The translations under genes and the position numbers were made by a program. 64,000 nucleotides of DNA from Litoditis marina. Lineage: Eukaryota > Nematoda > Chromadorea > Rhabditida > Rhabditidae. The notes below the pieces were generated by a model. That model was given only the letters and a program-made list of their open reading frames with translations, had not been told where the DNA came from and made no database searches. Below are positions 27,601-36,200 of this stretch, piece by piece (position 1 is the stretch's first letter; each line of letters opens with the position of its first letter). The stretch covers positions 16,977,879-17,041,878 of the forward strand of contig OZ038434.1 in the NCBI GenBank assembly GCA_964036275.1, read 5' to 3'.

Positions 27601-30600
27601 CTGAAATTTTTCTTCTGGCGCTCGAACCAGGCGCCAGATGGCGCCAAAACCCAAACTCACGACAGCGTCAATGGAATCGTCTGAAATTCGGTACACTAAA
27701 TAACTATCACATGGCAAGTAAGATGCTCAAACTGAAAATCAAAAAAAGTTCTGTTGACACTGTGCGCTGGCGCCAATTGGCGCCAAAGTTGGAAAATTAT
27801 CAGTTATCGTCAATCAAACTGTTTCAAGTTAACAGATATTGAATATTCCAATGTGAAATAAAGATCCACAAATTCAAAATCGAATTTTATCGTCTGGCTC
27901 GGAACAGACGCCAAATGGCGCCAAAACAAAAACACACAAAACTGACAATTGAATAGTTTGAATATTGCTCCAATCAGTAATTGACACATGTAGTGTGTAC
28001 TGGTAGCTCAAAAATCTAGAAAATTTCGTTTCGTTCTGGCGCCAGACGCGTGTGTCAATTGACGCAGGAATGAAAAAAAAGTTTCAACGAAGGTTTTTGA
28101 TGTGGTATTGGAAATAATGCCTATATTGTAAGTGAGTTGGTGTCTCTAATTGTAGATTTGTCAATGGCGCCAATCCCCATCGCTTATCGCCGCTAAAAGC
28201 GGTGTACATGTCAATCGGAACGTTTAACCTGCGTTATATTACAACATCAGCAATTTTATGGTCTGCATTCGGCTTCGTGCACACACAAAACTGAGATTTC
28301 CATAATAATATAGTGAGTTCACAAGATCCACTCTGTGAATAGGCAACATATGAAGTTGTAGGAGTACAACTAGCAAAAAAAGGACAATTAGTAAAAAGTG
28401 GGGGAACCAACAAATGTGTGAGTTGTGTTTGGTTCGACCTCGATATCAGCAAAAAGTGAACGATACGAATTGCTGTGATACTGTAGCAGAAGTATTCTGC
28501 AAAAATAGAACAATACAAATGTTGCACAATGGTTCACAACGCACGCATGTCGTCAAAGTACACATGAAATACCCTTCGGCAATTTCTGAAATATCATGCG
28601 GGCTTCGTGAACCATTGTGCAACATTTGTATTGTTCTATTTTTGCAGAATACTTCTGCTACAGTATCACAGCAATTCGTATCGTTCACTTTTTGCTGATA
28701 TCGAGGTCGAACCAAACACAACTCACACATTTGTTGGTTCCCCCACTTTTTACTAATTTGAATATAAATTGTAAATATTTGTCTAATCTATGTAATTTTG
28801 AGGTCCGAATGGGGAGGAGTGGGCGATGCCTATGAAGATGATCAAGTTCGGAACGAATGTCGACCTCTCGGATGAGAACAAATGGAAGCCACAATTACAT
28901 GTTAGTTGGAATAGAAACTTAATTGGCTCGAGGATCATTGAAATATTAGAGCTCTTCCCATACGAAAAGGCTCTCGAATTCCTCAGTTTTCGGAGCAATG
29001 AGTTTTTCAGGAATTCATGTCCACTTGCATGAATTAGAGTTCATAGGTTGACAGTTGACTGCGAAATATTGCTCCATGGAGCAATACTATCCACGACGTC
29101 GTCTGATTAATTGAGACGTATATTTTTTGGCAGACTGGGCGTAAAAGTTTGTTCTTCGAGTCGATAGGCTAGTTTTTCTAAAGGACCTCCACCCTGATAA
29201 TTACGCTGTTTTGATTGCAGGAACTGGCCAAGATGCCCCCGTTCTGCCGGTTAATAGCCGGTTGCAACATGCTGTCACATCTGGGTCACACCGTTCTCGG
29301 AATGAATACCGTACAACTCTACATGAAGGTACGAACAATTAAAAGTTTTTTTTATGAAACTTGACTTTTACTTTGTTTAAAACAAGAACACTTTGTTAAA
29401 AAAAGTTGTGCGTTAAAGTTGAAAAGTTAAAAACTGTTTGTTTAAAAACTTAACTGTGAGAGACAAGTACATTTTTTTCTTGTGAATAACAATTGCTGTT
29501 CAGGTGCCCGGTTCCCGTACCCCTGCCCATCAGGAGAACAACAGTTTCGCGTCGATCAACATCAATATTGGACCGGGCGATTGTGAATGGTTCGGGGTCC
29601 CGACCGAGTACTGGGGAATGGTCGAGAAGCAGTGCAGAAAGTACGTTTCATGTTTTTAATAGGGTCTACAAGAAGGGGTGGCACGCGTGCAACTTTTCTA
29701 GGTGGGGAGGTATAAATGAAAAATAGGGATGTTCTGTCAAATTGGCACGCTCAACTTTCCAGTCACAACGACTGTGCATATTTGACGTTGATATGTATTT
29801 GATGTTTGGAAATAGAAGGGGCCAGGATGTCGTCTGGTTTACATTTCATGGGGTTTATCTATTGTTTTTCATTCAAGGCGCGGTCTCGATTTCCTGAAGG
29901 GCTCCTACTGGCCCAACTATGAAGATCTGATCGAGAATGGAATCCCCGTCTACAGGTACTTACTACTCTCTCGTTCGACTGTCTTTCTTATACACGATTC
30001 TGACATTCCACTCATTTTTTCTTTCTAGGTCTAGAATTGATTTATAGAATATTTGTTCGTCGTTTTACCCATGAGTTTCACCATGTGTAATTGTGATCCA
30101 CCGATCAAATAATTTTGAAGAATTATGAGATGTTATCTCATCCATCTCTTCGGAGCTCAACAAAGAGTTTTCATCTGTACTGTGTTAATGAATGTTCTAG
30201 AAAACAGTTGTTTCCTTGTTTAAATTTACAGAACGTGATTGTATAATTGTTTAAATAGTGATTATTTTCAGATTCACGCAAAAGGCGGGTGACTTGGTGT
30301 GGGTGGGTGGCGGCTGTGTTCACTGGGTGCAGGCGACTGGCTGGTGCAACAACATAGCCTGGAACGTGGGACCAGTCACGCATCAACAGCTCACACTCAG
30401 CATAGCCAGCTACGAGTGGAACAAGCTACAGGTGGGTACTGGCGCACTCTGCTGCCGTACACCAGTAAGGTCCCACTGTTTGACAGAAAGAAGTCTGTTT
30501 TTAGCCAGCATTAGTCGAAGATCAAACACATGAAAATTGATTATTTCGCATCATAAAGACTACGTTTATCGTTTTTGGTGAAAAAGTAACCCGCCCTTCG

Positions 30601-31978
30601 ATTTTTTCTAGCCAGTCGGACAACTGTACTGGGGCATATCGCATATCTGCTGCCTTAGATAATTAGACAGGTTTCTTATTGAAAAACGGGCATATAATGG
30701 AAGTTATATCAGACACAGTCAGCCGCTATTCAACCTTTCGCTGCTCACATTTTCTACTCATAGTCAAAATAAAGTTCGATGTCTGTTGTATAAACCGTTT
30801 CTTGAGTTCATTCTTTCAGGGCTATAAGTCGTTGGTTCCCATGCAGCATTTGTGTTGGCAGTTGGCCAAGAATATTCGATTCACAAATCAGAAGGTTTGT
30901 TGTCAATTTGATGCACATCATTTCATCTGCAAAATTCTGGCTGGCCACCGACTCTTCTTCGAAGAAAAAAATCCGAGTATTGAACTTGATTTTCTTGAAC
31001 CGTTCTGAAGAAATGGTTTCATCCGCGGTAAAACGCAGTGATCAAACTACAATCACAGCAGATGAGGTGATAAGGACCCTATCTAGATTGTTCTCATAAT
31101 TTGCTTGCAGATCTTCAGTGTGGTGCGCGGTCAGCTGATCCGCTCGCTGGCCTTCTGTAAGATGGTGGCCGACTGGGCCCGCAGCCACGGCAAACAACTG
31201 AAGCCGCAGCCGAGGGCCAAGGACGAGATCACACACTACTGCACGCTCTGCGAGGTACGCGTCTATCCATCTCCCATCTTCTCTCTCTCTATTTTTCTGT
31301 CTCTCGCTCGCGCTCTCTCTTACTATCTCTTTATATCTGTGTATCTCTCTCCCCTTCCCTCTTCTCCTTCCTCTCTTTTACTCTCGTCTGTCTGCCTGTC
31401 TCCCTCTATCTCTCCCTCTCTCTCTCTTTAACTTGCTCTCTGTATATATCGTCACTACTGTCTCTTCACTGTCTCCTCGACTATTGTTTTGTCTATAAAC
31501 ACTTCTCTTCCAGGTGGAAGTCTTCAATATTCTCTTCGTCAAGGAGTTGAACGGCAAATTCCCCGTCTACTGTGTCTATTGCGCTAGGAGGTTTGTTATT
31601 TCGTTCATTGTTTGGTGAAAATCGTGAAAACCAGAGATAAATTAGGGTTCTTGAAGAATAGTCATACCTCACTTTCACTTGTGTGGGCTTCGTCTATTGT
31701 GTTGTGGCCTCTAACTACGGACTGTATGAACTTGAAATACGTTATGTCGAATGCCTTGTACTGTTGGCAGTTTGCCGTAGCCTGAAAATTGGAAGTTTTT
31801 TTTTGCGAATTTGAATTGTATTCGCATAATAATAGTATCATTAATTTATTGATTCGATGTTTGCAGGACCGGCCTGGACCAGTTCATCGTGCTGCAACAG
31901 ATTGCCTTCCACGAGCTGACGAAGATTTTCGATGAGATGACAATGAATCTGATTCCGAAGGCAGCGTTGGTCTGTTAG
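6610..31978 (+). CDS. utx-1: Histone H3K27 demethylase UTX/KDM6, complete 33-exon gene
   Basis: Nuclear 2-oxoglutarate/Fe(II) dioxygenase that removes methyl groups from H3 Lys27; in animals it is a subunit of COMPASS-type MLL3/4 complexes. Exons: 6610-6633, 6891-6943, 7189-7258, 9236-9319, 9641-9692, 10027-10138, 10349-10469, 10908-11048, 11713-11794, 12066-12226, 12767-12886, 13179-13311, 17236-17332, 19216-19291, 22498-22575, 23179-23313, 23697-23777, 23961-24018, 24333-24426, 25016-25175, 25362-25453, 25724-25841, 26217-26361, 26499-26576, 28803-28900, 29221-29328, 29504-29640, 29878-29955, 30272-30431, 30820-30894, 31111-31254, 31514-31590, 31867-31978. Phases agree at every junction; the sum is 3354 nt (1117 aa), close to other nematode UTX proteins. 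Order: TPRs (about 78-385), low-complexity middle, a conserved [12 protein letters not shown] segment, JmjC (about 790-1000), zinc module (about 1050-1080). ATG 6610 is the first in-frame ATG after an acceptor-like CAG at 6547-6549; the frame stays open back to that CAG. Confidence 0.93.
7412..7480 (+). repeat. GC-rich module upstream of the CRE array
   Basis: Contains the palindrome AGCGCGAAGCGCT followed by GGTCTTTGGT and a T run. A homologous block lies at 26807-26875, upstream of the other minisatellite in utx-1. The intervening sequence at 7680-7710 carries AACCGATTTGACTGAAAATT, similar to the repeat unit of that second array. In utx-1 intron 3. Confidence 0.55.
7966..8450 (+). repeat. 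~129-bp minisatellite with CRE palindromes, about 4 units
   Basis: Successive units start near 7966, 8094, 8222 and 8350, each opening with a version of GGATTCTGGAG..CCAGATGACGTCA, then TGCAAAGTTGACGTCACATA. Perfect TGACGTCA occurs at 8010, 8113, 8140 and 8243, plus one just upstream at 7955; the fourth unit is degenerate. Located in the long utx-1 intron 3. Confidence 0.8.
8519..9052. mobile_element. Fold-back element with ~200-bp nearly identical arms
   Basis: Arms are 8519-8720 and 8852-9052, differing at only a few positions; the 131-bp loop is AT-rich. The termini read AATTCATGAAAAAGTGGGG on both sides. The ends resemble those of the element at 28386-28758, so the two appear related. 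It contains no coding capacity. It lies just upstream of utx-1 exon 4; transcription through it would give a long RNA hairpin. Confidence 0.85.
10664..10868. mobile_element. hAT-like MITE (CATACGTAAAATACC ends), copy 1
   Basis: 205-bp element with inverted ends CATACGTAAAATACC and GGTATTTTACGTATG, flanked by the perfect 8-bp duplication CCTCCGTG (10656-10663 and 10869-10876). Eight-bp duplications are typical of hAT elements. It lies in the utx-1 intron before exon 8, 39 bp from the exon. Confidence 0.85.
12252..12481. mobile_element. hAT-like MITE (CAGGGGTGACC ends), copy 1
   Basis: 230-bp element with ends CAGGGGTAACC and CCACCCCTG, flanked by the perfect 8-bp duplication GGTGGACT (12244-12251 and 12482-12489). 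The CAGGGGT terminus is a classic hAT end. A C run lies inside. It is inserted 25 bp downstream of utx-1 exon 10. Copy 2 is at 17987-18209. Confidence 0.88.
15040..15135 (+). repeat. CT-rich low-complexity tract
   Basis: Pyrimidine-rich run (CTCTCCC, TTTCTCTC repeats) in the long utx-1 intron 12 (13312-17235). The rest of this 3.9-kb intron, apart from the larger tract at 16436-16700, shows no recognisable feature. Confidence 0.6.
16436..16700 (+). repeat. CT microsatellite / polypyrimidine tract
   Basis: About 265 bp of almost pure pyrimidine including a (TC)n run near 16583-16610. It sits in utx-1 intron 12, 540 bp upstream of exon 13. The reading frames crossing it (both strands) are low-complexity artefacts. 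Confidence 0.85.
17121..17205. repeat. Perfect hairpin followed by short TACCTAATTCA tandem repeat
   Basis: TTATAGTTCTG and CAGAACTATAA form a tight 25-bp hairpin at 17121-17145, then about four CATACCTAATT units run to 17205, 30 bp before utx-1 exon 13. Confidence 0.6.
17987..18209. mobile_element. hAT-like MITE (CAGGGGTGACC ends), copy 2
   Basis: 223-bp element, in the opposite orientation to copy 1, with ends CAGGGGTGACC and GGTCACCCCTG. Flanked by the perfect 8-bp duplication GCGTATAG (17979-17986 and 18210-18217). In utx-1 intron 13. Confidence 0.9.
18485..18646. mobile_element. MITE family A, copy 3
   Basis: Best-preserved copy: ends CACCAGTAAGGTCTGAC and AACCTTGCTGGTG, flanked by TA on both sides. 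Its orientation is reversed relative to copies 1 and 2. In utx-1 intron 13. Confidence 0.75.
20802..21013. mobile_element. hAT-like MITE (CATACGTAAAATACC ends), copy 2
   Basis: 212-bp element flanked by the perfect 8-bp duplication AGGGAAAC (20794-20801 and 21014-21021). The internal motif GGGGCTGCTCATGCTCACTT is directly repeated twice. In utx-1 intron 14. Confidence 0.87.
22699..22854. mobile_element. MITE family A, divergent copy
   Basis: Shares ACTAAGGTGCGACTA, the central ACAAAAAGTAACCCGTTTTTT and GAATTTTTCTGACTATGTGG with family A, but the ends are eroded. In utx-1 intron 15. Confidence 0.45.
22985..23110. repeat. Palindromic GC-richer element
   Basis: The left arm GCGAGAGAGTGTGCAGGTCG is mirrored by CGACCTGCATGCTCTCTCGC. 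The outer parts CCAATTGGC and GCCAATCGG also pair. It lies 70 bp upstream of utx-1 exon 16. Weak relatives appear at 35155-35215, 55155-55210 and 61595-61665. Confidence 0.6.
24434..24640. mobile_element. hAT-like MITE (CATACCCTAAATGC ends) inserted at a splice donor
   Basis: 207-bp element with ends CATACCCTAAATGCTCAG and CTGAGGCATTTAGGGTATG. It is flanked by the perfect 8-bp duplication GGTGTGTG at 24426-24433 and 24641-24648. The left duplication includes the last base of utx-1 exon 19 and its GT donor. The inside is rich in CCCCC runs. Confidence 0.88.
25896..25993. mobile_element. Short palindromic element (ATGTGGWCC ends), copy 2
   Basis: Ends ATTATGTGGACC and GGACCACATAAT, with TCCTTTAAACTGCAAT and a reversed TTGCAG half inside. 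Copy 1 is at 598-688. In utx-1 intron 22. Confidence 0.65.
26807..26875 (+). repeat. GC-rich module upstream of the GGCGCC array
   Basis: ATCGCGCGGAGCGCGAAGCGCT followed by GTCTTTGGTTTGGCC and a T run; homologous to 7412-7480. It begins 230 bp after utx-1 exon 24. Confidence 0.55.
27099..28060 (+). repeat. ~140-bp minisatellite rich in GGCGCC palindromes
   Basis: Three regular units start near 27099, 27239 and 27379 (GAAAAACTACCGAACCGATT..., ending GGCGCCGGGCGCGGGCGCC). They are followed by degenerate units to about 28060. The E2F-like string GCGCCAAA recurs at 27221, 27361, 27501, 27641, 27780 and 27918. It fills much of utx-1 intron 24. Confidence 0.8.
28386..28758. mobile_element. Fold-back element with 150-bp identical arms
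   Basis: Arms are 28386-28538 and 28607-28758, identical as far as I can compare them; loop 68 bp. The terminus is AATTAGTAAAAAGTGGGG, related to the ends of 8519-9052. Because the arms match, the same 43-residue translation appears on both strands, which is not evidence of a gene. It ends 44 bp before utx-1 exon 25, whose acceptor is a weak TTTTGAG. Confidence 0.88.
28803..30431 (+). other. utx-1: utx-1 exons 25-29: JmjC catalytic core
   Basis: Residues about 789-981. The iron-binding HxE pair is H866 and E868 in PAHQENNSF; the distal iron histidine is H946 in [18 protein letters not shown]. The segment MKVPGSRTP before HxE carries the lysine that binds 2-oxoglutarate in KDM6 enzymes. All catalytic ligands known for human UTX are therefore present, so an active demethylase is expected. 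The JmjC core starts right after the largest repeat-filled intron of this half of the gene (26577-28802). Confidence 0.9.
29673..29714 (+). repeat. Fragment of the CAGGGGTGACC hAT-like MITE
   Basis: AGGGGTGGCACGCGTGCAAC matches the interior of the elements at 12252 and 17987. The ends are lost. In utx-1 intron 27. Confidence 0.5.
30460..30634. mobile_element. MITE family A, copy 4
   Basis: Starts CACCAGTAAGGTCCCACTG; the right end is degraded (CAACTGTACTGGGG). It lies 28 bp after the donor of utx-1 exon 29. Confidence 0.6.
31111..31978 (+). other. utx-1: utx-1 exons 31-33: C-terminal zinc-binding module and stop
   Basis: The four zinc-ligand cysteines of the KDM6 GATA-like module are C1051 and C1054 ([11 protein letters not shown]) and C1075 and C1078 (VYCVYCARR). 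In human UTX this module reads the H3 17-21 segment and gives substrate specificity. The protein ends PKAALVC with TAG at 31976-31978. A long CT-rich tract (31263-31440) fills most of the intron between exons 31 and 32. Confidence 0.9.
31263..31440 (+). repeat. CT-rich low-complexity tract in the penultimate-but-one utx-1 intron
   Basis: TCTCTCTC and CCCTCTATC runs start 9 bp after exon 31 and cover most of the intron. Confidence 0.8.
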
Positions 31979-32642
31979 TCGGTTGACAGCTATGGTCTGG
32001 CTTGTCTCACTTTTGTTGTTTAATAATTGCTCACTTCGCCATCGCATCGATTTATGTCTGTGTTTCTACCACGATTATTCTAGGTCTATACTTATTCTAA
32101 AGATCATTTTCTACACATTATTACATGATTATAGTTGTTATCGAAATTTACTAGCACTACTACCGTATGCTTTCATGACGATCGTACAATCTTGACCTAC
32201 CTGAATACCATCTCTCTTTCCGATGTCACCTACCGTACCCCACCACTGCCATTATAGTTGTTGATGTTTACACGTTGTCTAACCTCGTGTGTGTTCTTTG
32301 ATTTGCGTCTCTCATTGCTGCGGGTTCGATTCACATCCAATTGGTCTCTATTGAAGAGACGCTTCACCTCCCCCCCCCCACTCGTGTGCCTGTTTTTGAT
32401 CGTTTTCGGTACCTCCATATAATGGTGTTTGTAGTCATTCTCGTCTCTCATCTCCGCATCTTTTCTCCATTTTCACATGTTTTCAGGCGAAATTACTGAG
32501 GTTGATTATTTTTTACAATCATGTTGTACCTCTCGTTTTTGTACTGAGCAGATCTCAATTTTTCAAGTACCAAATGTTAACTTATTTATTGATCTTGGTT
32601 ATGATAGGATTAGCATGTTATTCTTTTGATGTATATATATCT

Positions 32643-32648
32643 AATAAA
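32643..32648 (+). terminator. Candidate polyA signal AATAAA of utx-1
   Basis: First perfect AATAAA I find downstream of the utx-1 stop, about 665 nt away. A variant signal closer to the stop could be used instead. Confidence 0.35.
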
Positions 32649-32668
32649 AATACTGTGTTATGCGAATA

Positions 32669-32674
32669 TTTATT
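32669..32674 (-). terminator. Candidate polyA signal AATAAA of the GPCR gene
   Basis: Minus-strand AATAAA (TTTATT on the plus strand), about 540 nt past the receptor stop codon. It lies beyond the candidate utx-1 signal, so the two 3' UTRs would overlap if both sites are used. Confidence 0.25.
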
Positions 32675-32862
32675 TAACATAGTTATTTACAAGTATTTGA
32701 GGACCGTAAAACATCTAATGAACGGGATGATCAATAGCGGAACCCGTAATAATTAAGTCGCAGATTACTAGTAGATTGATATGGAAAATTAGTATAGTGT
32801 TTTTAGGTTTGGAAAAGTGGGTTTTGAACGTTTTATGGTGAAAAGGGGGCAAATTTCTTCCC

Positions 32863-33103
32863 GAACCGACTTTTCTCGAACCAAAACCGAACCGATTCTT
32901 CCTGAACAAGTTGGTTCGGTAAGGAACCGAACTGTTTGCGTATGAAACCGAACCAAACCCTAATAAACGCTACAAGTCGACCAATTTCAGCATTAATTAC
33001 ATGAATTGATTCGGTTCCAACTTTGTTGGCTCAATTTTGGTTCGGTTCTAGAACGAACCAACTGGTTCGGGAAGAATCGGTTCGGTTTTGGTTCGGGAAG
33101 CAA
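32863..33103. repeat. Imperfect palindrome built from GGTTCGG motifs
   Basis: The left half reads CTTCCCGAACC, AAAACCGAACCGATTCTTCC. The right half carries the reverse complement, GGAAGAATCGGTTCGGTTTT then GGTTCGGGAAG. Short GGTTCGGT/ACCGAACC motifs recur between them. It looks like an old fold-back element in the 3' intergenic space; ends and target duplication are not clear. Confidence 0.6.
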
Positions 33104-33217
33104 TTTACCGAAAACGGGTTCTATAAAATACAAAACGTTTGTGAAAGATGGACTATATTTGTGAAACACGTCAAGTGGCCGGACTAGCTACATCGCCAAA
33201 AAGTATAGAAACATAAA

Positions 33218-36200
33218 TTAAAATGAACTCGTTCGAACCATCAATATATCAGAGGACGGGACACAGCCGTGTCTCTGTACGCGTACGCATTGGGTGCTCT
33301 TGCGTCGCGGTTCGGCCGGGACCAGCGGGGGCGACTCGGAGCAGGAGGAACTACAGTCTATCAGCAGCTGTTCGTCGTCCTCGGTACGCATGCGGGTGAC
33401 CAGGACGCGAATCGCGGACGGCTTGCGGCTGCGACGCGACGCGCGCGACACGTCGCTGCGCCCGTCTACAGAAGGGACTGCTGTACAGGCGACTCGGTGT
33501 GTGTCAGCAGGGAATGGAATCGTTTTGAGGGCCTGGAAGGGGAAGAGTTAAAAATGTTTCTCAACTGATATGGTTCCGGGGTGGGGTGAGGTTTTTCTGT
33601 GAAAAGCGTGGTGAATTACTGATAAAGCGTCAGGATGTTGTGAACATGGTGATATTTTCAATGATTTAGCGCAAGTTTTTGATGTTTTTCACGTCCGGTG
33701 ACTAATTCGAAAAGTTCTAGTCTCAATCAAGTGGTCCTATCAGTGGAAAAGATTTGCCGGGCTCTTCCCGCGAGGAGTAACTTGTAACGCGAGGAGTAAC
33801 TAATTATTGAAAACGGCCACAGCAAGCGAATAATTGGCAAAATAGAAGTTCTTATCGAAAATCGAGCCAAGCATTAAAAGTTTCCTTGTTTGTTGATTTT
33901 CTACTGAAAAGAGAGAAAGTGAACCTTATTGCTGTTTGTGCGATTGAGGAAGTAATAAAACATAGCATGTTCACAATTTCCTGACACGTTTTCTTTTATT
34001 GTATAAGCTTACAACTGCATTTCACGCAATAAAACGTGATTCAGAAGCACCGCAAGCGAAATCGTGAAAAACACACTTTGAGGGGGTGATTTTTGCTGAA
34101 AATACAATTTTCTAAAATATTGATACTGAAAAACGGGTAACGAACCATGCACGTGCTCCGAGTTTACGGTGAAACAATAGTTTTGACTCACGCTGTGTGG
34201 TAGAGATTGACCTACCCTGGGGTTCAGGGCTCGAGTTCAAAGGTCTGTACGGTAACCATATTGGTACGATAGAGGTACGAATGCACGATTCAAGACTGTA
34301 GAAGTGGCACAGTAGATAGAGGAAAAAACAGAAATAAACGCAAAATCTCCATACTGCCATTGTTCAAACACTTTGTGCACATGCTTTGAGAGCGGAAACA
34401 AGTTGAAGACCGAAACCGTTAGAATTTTCTGTTTTTTTCGAGAATGGTACATTGTCTAACAAAATAACGTAATTGTATCAATCTGATTCAGTGAGTTCAT
34501 GAAACGCACATTGTGAATGACACCTAATCAGTCATTTTTCTTCTGTTTTATGTGGCTGTATCTAAGAAACATATGTTCACGTAAAACTATACTATACAGT
34601 TTTATATACTTTAACTTATGATATTCAACTATTCAAGGTTCGTTCATTGCTATCTATTGACTCACCGTAAAAAATATGATGTGGAAATCTGTTTTCCAGA
34701 AAGTGCCGACAACAGAGTGATAGACTAGGGAGAAAAGTGTGTGGGACAGAAAGAACCTAGACGAACAGAAGAACGGGGAACGAGTGTGAAAGATAGAGAG
34801 AATCTAGACGATGAGACTGAATCTGCACGGGAAGGAGTAACTCTGGTTGCACGTGCTAGGCCCGTTACCTGTGTGTGGGTCGCTCCGTACTTGGAGTTGT
34901 TGTTGTTGGCGCGGGTCCCGGCTCCGTTGATTAAAGGACTGTTCTTCCGGTCGAATCCGCATCGAATACTCAGCCAAGACGGCATGAGGTCGACGAAAGC
35001 TGCGCGCAGTTGTAGGTTCAACATGGCGTACAGAAGCGGGTTCCACACCTGAAGGAAGATTCGTACAGTTCTTCTCAGAATCATTAGCGGCAAACTTCTG
35101 GGGTTGGCCAGTTACCAAAACAGAAGAGCACGGAGGCAATGGAGCCGCAGAAAGGTAGTCTGCATCTCTCTGATCTATTCATTCTAATCGAGAGAGCTAC
35201 AAAGTGGTAGGAGCTATCTGCGACATTCTCACTGAGAATTTGTCAGCGTGCCCACGAGTTCTCAAGACAGTTTTCATATTGATTTTCTGCTCTTCTACAA
35301 ACTATTCTTCGATGCTCTCATGGGGGGGGGGGGCGGTTGAGTATAATCGTTCACTCCAAAATACGTACCGTGGAAGTCATGGCGACACAGTGGGTGGCAA
35401 TTCCGAACAGGTATTCCTGTTGTTTGATCCACTCCGGCAGATAGTCGTAGTCCCGCAGAACATTGAAGCTCACCGACCAAATCCAACTGAAATCGATGGT
35501 TATGAGTCGCGGGAAGTTTATAAGTTATCTGGCTCAAGCGGAACTCAACTTTAGCGCGTAGGTATGGTCGACCGTGAGCCATCCTTTAGATAAACTAGGC
35601 TGCCGAACCATGGACTGAGACTCCAAATTTGAGTCTCAGTAACTCCTACGAGGGTTTCACGCGCGTACACCTATAGATTACGATGACGACAAGTAATTTT
35701 TTGGTACGGAAGCTCCGTTTTTTAAAAATGTTCACGTTTCACGTGTTTTTTGAATTTGTCCGCAATATCTGACCTGAGTGAAAATGCGACGACCATTGCA
35801 ATGAGCATTCGATTCGTTCGTTGTTTCCGTTTGACCGCCATTCGTTGTTGGTCCGTCAGTTGCACCTTAAATAATCTATAGTTGGTACAACCCCAATACG
35901 ATCAGCTTACTGTATCTATCAATTTATGCTGTGTGCGAACCGACGCCCTTCCCTTTCCAGACTTTAAAATCCCTTGTGACACGAATTTTTATGAGCTAAC
36001 TATGTATATTTTATTGCCCCTCCCCTTCATCACTGACTTTCTTTTCTCAGTATTGACTTTCTGAATGACGTAAAACGTGAAAAAGGTATTTAGTTATACA
36101 TATATGTCCAATAACTGGTAATTTTGTAACCAATAACTGCAAGCTTACCTCCCAGTTATCACTCGTCTGTTTCTTCGCTCCCTTGAGAATCATGTTCTGA

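Larger units (their letters stand above)
31979..33217. other. Convergent 3' intergenic region between utx-1 and the GPCR gene
   Basis: Tail-to-tail space of 1.24 kb containing both 3' UTRs. Candidate polyadenylation signals face each other at 32643-32648 (plus) and 32669-32674 (minus). The segment 32863-33103 is a palindromic repeat. I see no exon or RNA gene. The reading frames here are short and lack family resemblance. Confidence 0.6.

Noticed and set aside
27099..28060. CRISPR-like regular repeats
   Set aside because: Units are contiguous ~140-bp tandem repeats without spacers, in an animal intron.
28414..28730. Identical 94-codon frames on both strands
   Set aside because: They arise because the fold-back arms are identical; no codon pattern or family match supports a protein.
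35113..35157. Possible GPCR exon encoding a TM7-like hydrophobic segment (LPFCGSIASVLFCF)
   Set aside because: It does not keep reading phase with the NPLLY exon, whereas exon 35369-35486 joins it in phase and completes TM7 as CVAMTST-VWNPLLY.
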